From: Bog-105 sp965277855
Lineage (GTDB): Bacteria; Acidobacteriota; Terriglobia; Bryobacterales; Bryobacteraceae
Direction of reading: 5' to 3'
Assembly (NCBI GenBank): GCA_965277855.1
Contig: OZ255847.1
Span: 4,464,001 to 4,528,000, forward strand
Length of the DNA: 64,000 bases
A program made the translations under genes and the position numbers. The notes beneath the pieces are model-generated. The model saw only the letters and a list, made by a program, of their open reading frames with translations. It was not told where the DNA came from and did no database searches. Of this stretch, positions 8,555-16,378 are shown piece by piece; the stretch's first letter is position 1, and the number at the start of each line of letters is the position of its first letter.

Positions 8555-9862
8555 ATGACCGGGGCGAGCGGCGACACCTTCAAATCGCTCCGGCGCCGTT
8601 TAAGAAAGCAGGCCGCGCTGCTGAACGACATAGTAGCCGTTTATGGAATTCATTTCGCCAACCAGGCCCTACCGCTGATTACCGTGCCTTACCTGTCACG
8701 GGTTCTGGGGCCAGCCAGTTGGGGGCTGGTAGCCATGGCGCAAGCATTTGGCATGTACGGCAACCTGGTGGTTGATTACGGCTTCGTGTACTCCGCTACC
8801 CGTCAAATTGCCACGGCGGCAAGCGAACGGGAAGTGGAAGAAACAATTGCGGGCGTATCGGGCGCCAAGATTCTGTTGAGCACTGCCGCGTTGCTGGCAG
8901 CAAGTCTGGCGTATCTGTTCGTGCCGCTATTTCACGCGCACCCGATCCTGCTGTGGATGGCAGTCCTTTCGGAGATCGTGAAAGCACTGTTGCCCGTTTA
9001 TTACTTCTATGGCATTCAGCGCGTGGCGATTGCCTCGCTCCTCGACATCGCGGCGCGGGCGGTCGCGGCCTTGGGCATATTTATCTTCGTGCGCAATGCG
9101 GAGGATGCCTGGAAAGTGTTCGCACTGACGGGTGTTACTTCGGGCGTTACGTTCGTGATTGGGCACGTGTTGATTCGACGGCGTTACGCCTTGCGTTGGC
9201 CGAGAATCGCCGATGGCTGGCAAATGCTGCGTAGCGGCTGGGCGATGTTTCTGTTTCGCAGCGCGCACAGTATTTACACGCTGGGGAACGCATTTGTGCT
9301 CGGGCTTTTCGCGCCGCCCCAGGCGGTTGGCTACTATGCCGGTGCAGAGAAGATCAGCACAGCGGCAGTGGGATTGCTAGCGCCGTTGACTACCGTGCTC
9401 TATCCGCGCGCCGCCGCTCTGGTGAAGGTTTCTCTGGAACGAGCAGCGCGGGTCACGCGCTTTACCCTTTACGTGATGGTTGCGGGAAGTGTGGTTCTTG
9501 GATTCGTCTTGTGGATAGGCGCACCCTTAATCATTCGCATCATTCTCGGACCTCACTTCACCGAAAGCGTCAGCGTGTTGCGAGTGCTCAGCCTGCGCGC
9601 GCCGCTGATCGCCTGGACAAACACGCTCGGCTTTCAATGGCTTCTCGTTTTGGGTTTCGAACGACAGTTCCAAAAGATCACGGTCGCAGCGTTGCTGGTG
9701 AATACGCTACTGGCGATGCTCCTCGCGCCCCGGTTTTCCTACAACGGTATGGCCTGGGCCGTTCTCCTTTCGCAGAGCCTGGCGGCCGTCGGTATATTAT
9801 TCGTGCTGCAGCAGCGGAGACTCAATCCATTTGCCAGGATCATGAGTGAAGTGAATGCCTGA
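8555..9862 (+). CDS. Wzx-like oligosaccharide flippase (MATE/MOP superfamily)
   Basis: Inner-membrane protein predicted to flip undecaprenyl-linked repeat units to the periplasm. The 435-aa protein is hydrophobic throughout, with roughly 12-14 helices. It opens with the typical polysaccharide-biosynthesis pattern (VYGIHFANQALPLITVPYLSRVLGP) and contains VGYYAGAEKIS before the second half, another Wzx hallmark. The ATG at 8555 lies 13 bp after the kinase stop, and the stop overlaps the next glycosyltransferase by 8 bp (ATGCCTGA). The specific sugar cargo cannot be read from sequence. Confidence 0.92.
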   Translation: MTGASGDTFKSLRRRLRKQAALLNDIVAVYGIHFANQALPLITVPYLSRVLGPASWGLVAMAQAFGMYGNLVVDYGFVYSATRQIATAASEREVEETIAGVSGAKILLSTAALLAASLAYLFVPLFHAHPILLWMAVLSEIVKALLPVYYFYGIQRVAIASLLDIAARAVAALGIFIFVRNAEDAWKVFALTGVTSGVTFVIGHVLIRRRYALRWPRIADGWQMLRSGWAMFLFRSAHSIYTLGNAFVLGLFAPPQAVGYYAGAEKISTAAVGLLAPLTTVLYPRAAALVKVSLERAARVTRFTLYVMVAGSVVLGFVLWIGAPLIIRIILGPHFTESVSVLRVLSLRAPLIAWTNTLGFQWLLVLGFERQFQKITVAALLVNTLLAMLLAPRFSYNGMAWAVLLSQSLAAVGILFVLQQRRLNPFARIMSEVNA

Positions 9863-11051
9863 AGTCCTCCAGAACGCGACCGAGTGCATGCCGAAGGCGG
9901 CATATGCCAGGCACTTGCGGGTGCTCTTCCTCACCAATATGATTCCGCCGTATCATAAGCCGCTGTTCGATTGCTTGTCAAAGCAATTTGGCGCTTTTCG
10001 GGTTCTGTTATCTACTCCGATGGAGCGCAACCGGGCCTGGAAAGTGGAGTGGGACGGTCTTGATGTGCGAGTCCAGAAAACCTTCACCTTCAACCGGCGA
10101 TGGCGTCACCCCAGCGGATTCAATGAGGCGCTCTACGTGCATGTTCCCGTCGATACCATGGCGCAGATACGTGAGTTTGACGCGGATGTTGTAGTCTCCT
10201 GGGAGATGGGCGTTCGCACCATGTTCGCTGCCGCCTATCGCCGGACACACCGGCGATCGAAGCTGATGGTATGGGCGGAGTTCGCCGAATCCACCGAATA
10301 CGGGCGCGGACCCATGCGGCAAAAAATCCGCAAAATCTTGCGCCGGCAGGTGGACGGGTTTCTCGTTACGGGCCGCAGCGGCGTCCGCTATCTGCGTGCT
10401 TTGGGCGTACCGGATCGCAAGCTGTCTCAGATCGCGTACACCACAGACGTGCAGCGCTTCGCGGCATTCCCGGCCGAGCGTGATGCGGAGTCCGCCCACC
10501 GTTTGCTCTACGTCGGCCAATTGATCGAGCGCAAAGGCCTCGTGCCCTTTTTGCAAGAGTTGGCGAAATGGGCTTCCAATCATCCGAACAGGCAAGCAGA
10601 GTTCGTACTCGCAGGCGATGGCCCGCTGCGCGGCGAACTCGAACAGATGCCTTTACCGCGAAATTTGTTTTTAACTTTCCTGGGGAATGTTGACTACGCT
10701 TCGTTGCCGCGCGTATATCAGCAAGCCGGCATTTTTGTGTTTCCCACCTGGGCCGATACCTGGGGCGTGGTGGTCAATGAAGCCATGGCCGCGGGACTGC
10801 CGGTGCTCGGCAGCATGTCAGGACAGGCGGTATCCGAACTCGTGACGGACGGGCAGACAGGATGGACGTTTCACCCCGATGTGCCGGGAAGCATGGCGGC
10901 CGCCTTGGCCCGATGCCTGGATACTCCTGCAGCAACACTGGACACCATGCGACAGCACTCCCGCCTCGCGGCGCTGCGTCTGACGCCGGCGAGCGTGTGT
11001 CAGGTCATCACCGATGCGATCGTCTCCTGCAGTCAGGCCCAGCCACGCTGA
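9855..11051 (+). CDS. GT4-family glycosyltransferase
   Basis: Cytoplasmic or membrane-associated GT-B glycosyltransferase that should add one sugar to the lipid-linked repeat unit. The 398-aa protein has an N-terminal Rossmann domain (LRVLFLTNMIPPYHKPLFD). Its C-terminal GT4 domain carries LLYVGQLIERKGL, VLAGDGPLRGEL and the E-x7-E-like region GVVVNEAMAAGLPVLG. The ATG at 9855 overlaps the flippase stop, an arrangement suggesting coupled translation. Donor and acceptor sugars are unknown. Confidence 0.9.
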   Translation: MPEVLQNATECMPKAAYARHLRVLFLTNMIPPYHKPLFDCLSKQFGAFRVLLSTPMERNRAWKVEWDGLDVRVQKTFTFNRRWRHPSGFNEALYVHVPVDTMAQIREFDADVVVSWEMGVRTMFAAAYRRTHRRSKLMVWAEFAESTEYGRGPMRQKIRKILRRQVDGFLVTGRSGVRYLRALGVPDRKLSQIAYTTDVQRFAAFPAERDAESAHRLLYVGQLIERKGLVPFLQELAKWASNHPNRQAEFVLAGDGPLRGELEQMPLPRNLFLTFLGNVDYASLPRVYQQAGIFVFPTWADTWGVVVNEAMAAGLPVLGSMSGQAVSELVTDGQTGWTFHPDVPGSMAAALARCLDTPAATLDTMRQHSRLAALRLTPASVCQVITDAIVSCSQAQPR

Positions 11052-11055
11052 TTGT

Positions 11056-12396
11056 ATGGACAATCTTCCAATCGCGCTCTATGTTTTTCTTTTCCTGGTG
11101 GCGATGTTTGCGCCGCTTCGCTGGAGCATCATCGGCTTTCTGCTGCTTTCCAACATCGACCTCGGCTCGTTGAGCGCGAGCATAGGCCTTCTGAACACGG
11201 CGAAGGCCATGATATTGCCCGTGTTCATGCTCTGGCGATTCCGCGCTTACGCAGGCCACGGCAAAATCGTCTCGGCGCCAGTGGCTTGGTGCCTGCTGAT
11301 TTTTTACGTCGCCATTGCGTCGTCGTGGTCTTTGTATCCTTCTTACGCCCTCAAACTGATCGGCCACATGATTGGATCGCTGGTGATTTGCATGGCTTTG
11401 CTGCGCGCTTCCAAAGGAGGCTACCTCAGTCAGCAGACGGTGCTCCCGGTGGCGCTCGGCACCCTGGCTATTGCGGCCATTCACTTCCACTTTCTGCACG
11501 ACTGGGGCGGCGAGCCGGAACGATTCACCACCTTCGCCGGGGCACAAGCGTTCGCCGCTCTGGTGACGGCCCTCTACTGCGCGGCCTTATCGTTCAAGAA
11601 AATTCCCTGGTGGCTGCGTGGCGCTTTATGTGCCTCCTTGGCCGGCGCAGTATTGATAAACGGAAGCCGGCTTTGGATCATCGGGCTCTGCCTGTCTACT
11701 TTTGTCGCCATCCTGGTATCGGGAGTTCAGTTATGGATGAAGCTGGTGGTCACGGGAGTTGCGCTCGTATCCTCAGCGGTGCTACTGGCTGAGGCAGGGC
11801 CCCTGATGCAGCTGGTCAATGAAGGCGCAAGTTCGAATCGCATCGCGGCCGCGCTGAGTGCTGCTTACGCCGGCGACGCCAAGTCCAGAGGACTGGGGAC
11901 GTTTAACTTGCGACACGAATTGTTCGTACGCACCATGGAAGCGATTGCAGGCGGCTCAACCGGCGAGTTTTTCTTTGGGCATGGCACCTGCAATGGCGCG
12001 GTGATTACCGCTACCCTGAGCAAGAATCCCGACCCGAATCGCGCTCTCCATGACGAATGGCTGCGCGCGGTTTACGAATGGGGATTGATCGGGTTAGCCC
12101 TCTGGTTGTGGTTTATTGCGGCTCTCTTTATGTTCGCAATCAAGGGCGTAAAGAGTGATCGCTATGGTTATGCAAAACCGTTGTTGATCTATCTGCCGGC
12201 ATTCGCCCTCGGGTTGACTGGTGAGAACATGATTGCGGGGGCGGGCAACGCGGTCACCGTTGGTCTTCTCATGCTGATTGCGTTTGCCGGCATTGCACAC
12301 CGGCAGGCGCAAAAGAGGTCTGCAGCGCGTTTTCAGCCGCTTCGTTCAAGACAGATTTTTCCTCAAAGATCTTTAGCCACGGCGTCCAGCGATTGA
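11056..12396 (+). CDS. O-antigen ligase/polymerase-like membrane protein (Wzy candidate)
   Basis: Multi-pass membrane protein, about 446 aa from the ATG at 11056 (MDNLPIALYV), 4 bp after the preceding glycosyltransferase stop. The open frame extends 14 codons upstream into that gene and is not used. About 10-12 helices are visible, with a large periplasmic loop holding RALHDEWLRAVYEWGLIGL. That H-x-x-(W/Y)L-x-x-x-x-E-x-G pattern is typical of the Wzy/WaaL O-antigen ligase domain. In this locus, with Wzx and Wzc, polymerase is the more likely role; a surface-polysaccharide ligase remains possible. Confidence 0.85.
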   Translation: MDNLPIALYVFLFLVAMFAPLRWSIIGFLLLSNIDLGSLSASIGLLNTAKAMILPVFMLWRFRAYAGHGKIVSAPVAWCLLIFYVAIASSWSLYPSYALKLIGHMIGSLVICMALLRASKGGYLSQQTVLPVALGTLAIAAIHFHFLHDWGGEPERFTTFAGAQAFAALVTALYCAALSFKKIPWWLRGALCASLAGAVLINGSRLWIIGLCLSTFVAILVSGVQLWMKLVVTGVALVSSAVLLAEAGPLMQLVNEGASSNRIAAALSAAYAGDAKSRGLGTFNLRHELFVRTMEAIAGGSTGEFFFGHGTCNGAVITATLSKNPDPNRALHDEWLRAVYEWGLIGLALWLWFIAALFMFAIKGVKSDRYGYAKPLLIYLPAFALGLTGENMIAGAGNAVTVGLLMLIAFAGIAHRQAQKRSAARFQPLRSRQIFPQRSLATASSD

Positions 12397-13589
12397 AAAT
12401 TCTTCAGGTACATAACTTCTACCAGCAACCCGGCGGAGAAGATCAGGTTCTGGCATCCGAACACGACGTGCTCAGCCGGCATGGTGAGACGGTCGAGCAA
12501 TACCTGGTGCATAATGACACGATCAAGCAAATGCCCGGAGTCGAAATCGGGTTGCGAACAATCTGGAATGCCGATACCACTCGTTCCTTCGGGAAGCGGC
12601 TCCGCGAAACTCGTCCCGATATTATCCACATTCACAATGCGTTTCCGGTGATCTCACCCGCGATTTATTACGCCGCCGAGTCGCAGGCTGTTCCGGTGGT
12701 TCAAACGCTGCATAACTTCCGCCTGGTTTGCCCAGCGTCAACCCTTTACCGCGATGGACATCTTTGCGAGGAATGTCTCAACCGGCCCGTGCCCTATCCA
12801 GCAGTTGTTCACGGCTGTTACCGCGCCAGCAGATCGGCCAGCGCAGCTATAGCAACCATGCTGACTGTTCACCGGGTGGCGGGGACGTGGAGGAGCAAAG
12901 TACAGACGTACATCGCTCCCAGTCATTTTTCAAAACGCAAGCTGGTCGAAGGAGGCCTGCCCGCCGCCAAAATCGCCGTGAAACCGAATTTTCTTGCCAG
13001 AGATCCGGAAATCGGTTCGGGCGACGGCGGCTTCGCTCTGTTCCTGGGTCGGCTGGCCGAAGTGAAAGGAGTCCGAACTCTGCTGGCGGCTTGGCAGAAA
13101 GTGGAGGGCTTTCCGCTCAAAATAGCGGGCGATGGTCCACTGCGCGATGAGGTCATCGAGGCAGCCATCCATTCAAGACAGATCAGCTGGTTGGGCCAGG
13201 TGGATCGCAATCAGGCTCTTGCCTTATTAAAATCGGCAGCAGTTTTGATCATGCCTTCTGAATGGTACGAGGGTTTGCCTATGACGATTGTGGAAGCTAT
13301 GGCTTGCGGAACACCGGTGATTGCCTCAGATTTAGGGTCCTTGCCGGAACTTGTCATTCCCGGAGTCAATGGTTTCCGTTTCGCGCCTGGCGACCCGCAA
13401 GCCTTGTGCCGTCTCATCAAGCGGGTGCTTTGCTTTCCTGAGTCGCTCAGGCGGCTGCGCCCTTCCTGCCGGGCACAGTATGAATCGCTCTACACGGCTG
13501 AACGGAACTATGCTCAGCTTAAAACGATCTATGAACGGGCGATCGAGGAGTATGGTGTCGAGACCGCAGGCGAGTCAACTCTAGGATGA
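12393..13589 (+). CDS. GT4-family glycosyltransferase, TTG start
   Basis: Second GT-B glycosyltransferase of the locus, 398 aa. The N-terminus MKILQVHNFYQQPGGEDQV is typical of this group and begins at a TTG whose last two bases belong to the preceding TGA (TTGA overlap). The C-terminal domain holds LFLGRLAEVKGVRTLL, LKIAGDGPLRDEV and EGLPMTIVEAMACGTPVIAS, the GT4 nucleotide-sugar binding region with the E-x7-E motif. The stop overlaps the wbaP-like start as ATGA. The three successive overlaps in the cluster argue for one tightly coupled transcript. Confidence 0.92.
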   Translation: MKILQVHNFYQQPGGEDQVLASEHDVLSRHGETVEQYLVHNDTIKQMPGVEIGLRTIWNADTTRSFGKRLRETRPDIIHIHNAFPVISPAIYYAAESQAVPVVQTLHNFRLVCPASTLYRDGHLCEECLNRPVPYPAVVHGCYRASRSASAAIATMLTVHRVAGTWRSKVQTYIAPSHFSKRKLVEGGLPAAKIAVKPNFLARDPEIGSGDGGFALFLGRLAEVKGVRTLLAAWQKVEGFPLKIAGDGPLRDEVIEAAIHSRQISWLGQVDRNQALALLKSAAVLIMPSEWYEGLPMTIVEAMACGTPVIASDLGSLPELVIPGVNGFRFAPGDPQALCRLIKRVLCFPESLRRLRPSCRAQYESLYTAERNYAQLKTIYERAIEEYGVETAGESTLG

Positions 13590-15028
13590 GTGCCGCTGCT
13601 ACACAACCGCAAATTGTTGTTCCCGCCATCAAGCAACGTTCGTGGTCCACTGTCCTTCTGATTTTGATCGACGTCTTCGCTCTCGAACTTTCCCTGCTGC
13701 TGGGCTGCCTGGTGCGGCTTTCGCTTCATTCGATCTTCCCGATTGGGTTGAACCAGCCCCAATACCAGGGTCTGGCGCTGGGAGTGCTCACACTGCCGCT
13801 GGCGTACGGTTGGGTGGGATTGTATCCGGGTTATGGCATGAGCGCCGTGCAGCGGATCCGCGCGCGGGTCTACGCTACCGCGACTATCTTCGTGGTGCTG
13901 CTGCTGTGGAATTACACGCTGTACGACGGGCAATGGTCGCGTGGCGTGCTGATTTTGACGATGTGTTTCGCGCTCGTATTTGCGCCGGCGCTGGAAGCGC
14001 CATTCCGCAAGGCCCTCATCACTCGGGGGTTGTGCGGTGTGCCGGTGGTGATTCTGGGAGCGGGAGCAACCGGCGCGCTGGTGGCGAAGACCCTGCAGCA
14101 GGAACGCAATCTTGGCTTCATCCTCGCCGCCATGCTCGACGACGATCCGCGCAAGTGGGGCCAGACGATCCATGGCGTTCCCGTCGTAGGACCTCTCTCG
14201 GCAGCACAGGCCTTTGCCGGACGAGCGAAGGTTGCCCTGATCGCTATCCCTACTTTGCCGCGCGCGCAGCTATCGAACCTGGTGCAAAATCTCTCTTTTC
14301 CAAGCGTGATCATAGTGCCCGATCTGTTTGGCATGCAAAGCCTCTGGATCACCTCCCGCGATATGGGCGGAGTCCTGGGACTCGAGTTGAAGAAAAACTT
14401 GTTATTGCCTTCCAGCCGCCTGCTTAAACGGACGCTGGATTGCGCGATTGCACTGCCGGCCCTGCTGCTCAGTTTGCCCGTTTTAGCCTTACTGGCGCTC
14501 TGGATTCAACTGGTCAGCCCTGGATCGCCCTTCTTCATGCAGGAGCGCGAAGGACAGGCCGGCAGACGGATTCGTATCTACAAACTGCGAACCATGTTCG
14601 CCACGGCCGAGAACCTGCTCAGCAGGTATCTCGATGAACATCCCGACGAAAAAGCCAACTGGATTCGTTTTTACAAGCTGAAGCAAGATCCCAGAATCTT
14701 GCCCGGAGTTGGCTGGTTTTTGCGCCGTTACAGCCTGGATGAACTGCCGCAACTCTGGAACGTTCTGAAAGGAGAGATGAGTCTGGTCGGGCCGCGGCCG
14801 TTTCCGGTGTACCATCTCTCCGGCTTTCCGGAAAGCTTTCGTGCTCTACGCGCCAGCGTTATGCCGGGCATCACTGGCCTGTGGCAGGTCTCAACCCGCA
14901 GCGATGGAGATCTAGAAACCCAGCAGTCTGATGACACCTACTACATCCGGAATTGGTCGGTCTGGCTGGACATCTATATTCTCACGAGGACCATCATGAC
15001 GGTACTCACGCCGCGTGGGGCCTATTGA
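13586..15028 (+). CDS. undecaprenyl-phosphate sugar phosphotransferase (WbaP-like initiating transferase)
   Basis: Membrane enzyme that starts repeat-unit synthesis by moving a sugar-1-phosphate (often galactose or glucose) onto undecaprenyl phosphate. The 480-aa protein has four to five N-terminal helices, a Rossmann-like central domain (VPVVILGAGATGALVAK, AMLDDDPRKWG) and a C-terminal bacterial sugar-transferase domain from about residue 278. Hallmarks are KRTLDCAIALPAL, YKLRTMF, RRYSLDELPQLWNVLKGEMS (with the D-E pair) and LVGPRP...PGITGLWQV. It is the last plus-strand gene of the cluster. Its 3' end overlaps the convergent acyltransferase by 23 bp. The exact sugar cannot be told from sequence. 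Confidence 0.93.
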   Translation: MSAAATQPQIVVPAIKQRSWSTVLLILIDVFALELSLLLGCLVRLSLHSIFPIGLNQPQYQGLALGVLTLPLAYGWVGLYPGYGMSAVQRIRARVYATATIFVVLLLWNYTLYDGQWSRGVLILTMCFALVFAPALEAPFRKALITRGLCGVPVVILGAGATGALVAKTLQQERNLGFILAAMLDDDPRKWGQTIHGVPVVGPLSAAQAFAGRAKVALIAIPTLPRAQLSNLVQNLSFPSVIIVPDLFGMQSLWITSRDMGGVLGLELKKNLLLPSSRLLKRTLDCAIALPALLLSLPVLALLALWIQLVSPGSPFFMQEREGQAGRRIRIYKLRTMFATAENLLSRYLDEHPDEKANWIRFYKLKQDPRILPGVGWFLRRYSLDELPQLWNVLKGEMSLVGPRPFPVYHLSGFPESFRALRASVMPGITGLWQVSTRSDGDLETQQSDDTYYIRNWSVWLDIYILTRTIMTVLTPRGAY

Positions 15029-16175
15029 GATCCTCCAGAGCAGCCGGCGATTCGGTTGCATATCCGAATGGCATCCGCTTAGCCCCCTTGCGACTATCGC
15101 GCAGGCGGAGAAACGGCGCTTCGAGTAAATGCCAGCTGAGGAAGGCAGCGACTCCCGTCAGCCCGAAAGCGATCGACAGACACGCCACAAACGGCAGGTG
15201 CATCTGTAGCGGCAAACAGGCTTCAAAAATCGCGGGATGGAAGACGTAAAGCGCGTAGCTGCCCTTCGCAATGACGCGCGCCGGACCACACCCGAGCATT
15301 TGAGCCAGGAGACCACCAGGACGCGCCGTTAAAGCCAGCACTAAGATAGCCGCACAGACTAACGAGATCAAAGTAAACTTGAACACCTGCACCGCTGGAT
15401 TAGCCGCGCCGCTGAACATGCCGTAGAAAGGGAGCACTCCCAGACAGGCCCAGATTCCCCATCGCCGGATGCCGCGGCCCAGATTGCTGAGCAGATTCTG
15501 GTCTCGCGCCGCCAGTGCAACCAGCGCACCTAGCGCGATGGCGTCCATGCGGCACGCCGTGAAGAAGAACACCGGGTAGCCGCACCACACCAGGAACGCT
15601 CTCGAAGCCAGGGCCAACCCGGCAATACTCACCAAAACCGCCGCCAGCCTCTTCTCTGGGAGCCACAGCACGATAAACGGCCAAAACAAGTAGAAATGCT
15701 CCTCGACCGCCAGCGACCAGAAGTGACCGGGCCCGAACATGTGGAATCCGGAGACAAAAGTGTCCTGCACGTTTTGCGCATAGACCCAGAACCACCATTG
15801 ATCGCTCCACCCAATCCGAGGCGCCCAACCCACTAGCGGCAAAAGCAGAAAAGCGCCGAGCAGATAGCTGTAATAGAGCGGGAATATGCGCAGCGTGCGT
15901 CGCCAGTAAAAAGTCGAAAGCGCCCGTGGCCGACCTCGCCAGCTAAGCAGAATGCCGGTGATCAAGAATCCCGACAGAATGAAAAACAGATCGACGCCGC
16001 TTTGCCCCAGCACCATGATTTTTCCGAGTCCCCGCAACAAATGACCTGCCGGAGCCGGGCTGCTCTGAAAGAAATGGAACAGCATGACGGACAGAATAGC
16101 CATCGTGCGAACTCCATCCAGGACGGTAATGTGAGACCCCTTGGTGGCGGGTGAATTGCGGTCTGCTACGGTCAC
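15006..16175 (-). CDS. acyltransferase 3 (OafA/NodX-like) membrane protein
   Basis: Integral membrane O-acyltransferase, 389 aa with about ten helices. It shows ITVLDGVRTMAILSVMLFHF near the N-terminus, with the family's conserved histidine, then RRTLRIFPLYY and SLAVEEHFYLFWPF. Such enzymes acetylate or otherwise acylate surface sugars or lipids. The start is a GTG at 16175. The gene is convergent with the exopolysaccharide locus and overlaps its last gene, so modification of that polymer is a reasonable inference but not shown. About 200 bp of upstream sequence separates it from the ADOP permease gene, and nothing recognisable was seen there. Confidence 0.9.
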   Translation of the reverse strand: MTVADRNSPATKGSHITVLDGVRTMAILSVMLFHFFQSSPAPAGHLLRGLGKIMVLGQSGVDLFFILSGFLITGILLSWRGRPRALSTFYWRRTLRIFPLYYSYLLGAFLLLPLVGWAPRIGWSDQWWFWVYAQNVQDTFVSGFHMFGPGHFWSLAVEEHFYLFWPFIVLWLPEKRLAAVLVSIAGLALASRAFLVWCGYPVFFFTACRMDAIALGALVALAARDQNLLSNLGRGIRRWGIWACLGVLPFYGMFSGAANPAVQVFKFTLISLVCAAILVLALTARPGGLLAQMLGCGPARVIAKGSYALYVFHPAIFEACLPLQMHLPFVACLSIAFGLTGVAAFLSWHLLEAPFLRLRDSRKGAKRMPFGYATESPAALEDLNRPHAA

Positions 16176-16378
16176 AGTGCAATCAGCATCGCAACCGGCT
16201 AACTTGTCAGCAATCGCCCGAATGCCGGGGCCGGGCGTTAATAGGTTTCCTTATTACGTCCGGGTCGTCCACTCAGCAAACCTTGTCATTTCCGACGAAG
16301 CGACATCACAGGTACAGTACTAACCAATAGAGCGAATGCTTCTGCCAGCCCGGCATCTCCGGCCGCTGAGTGAGCGTT

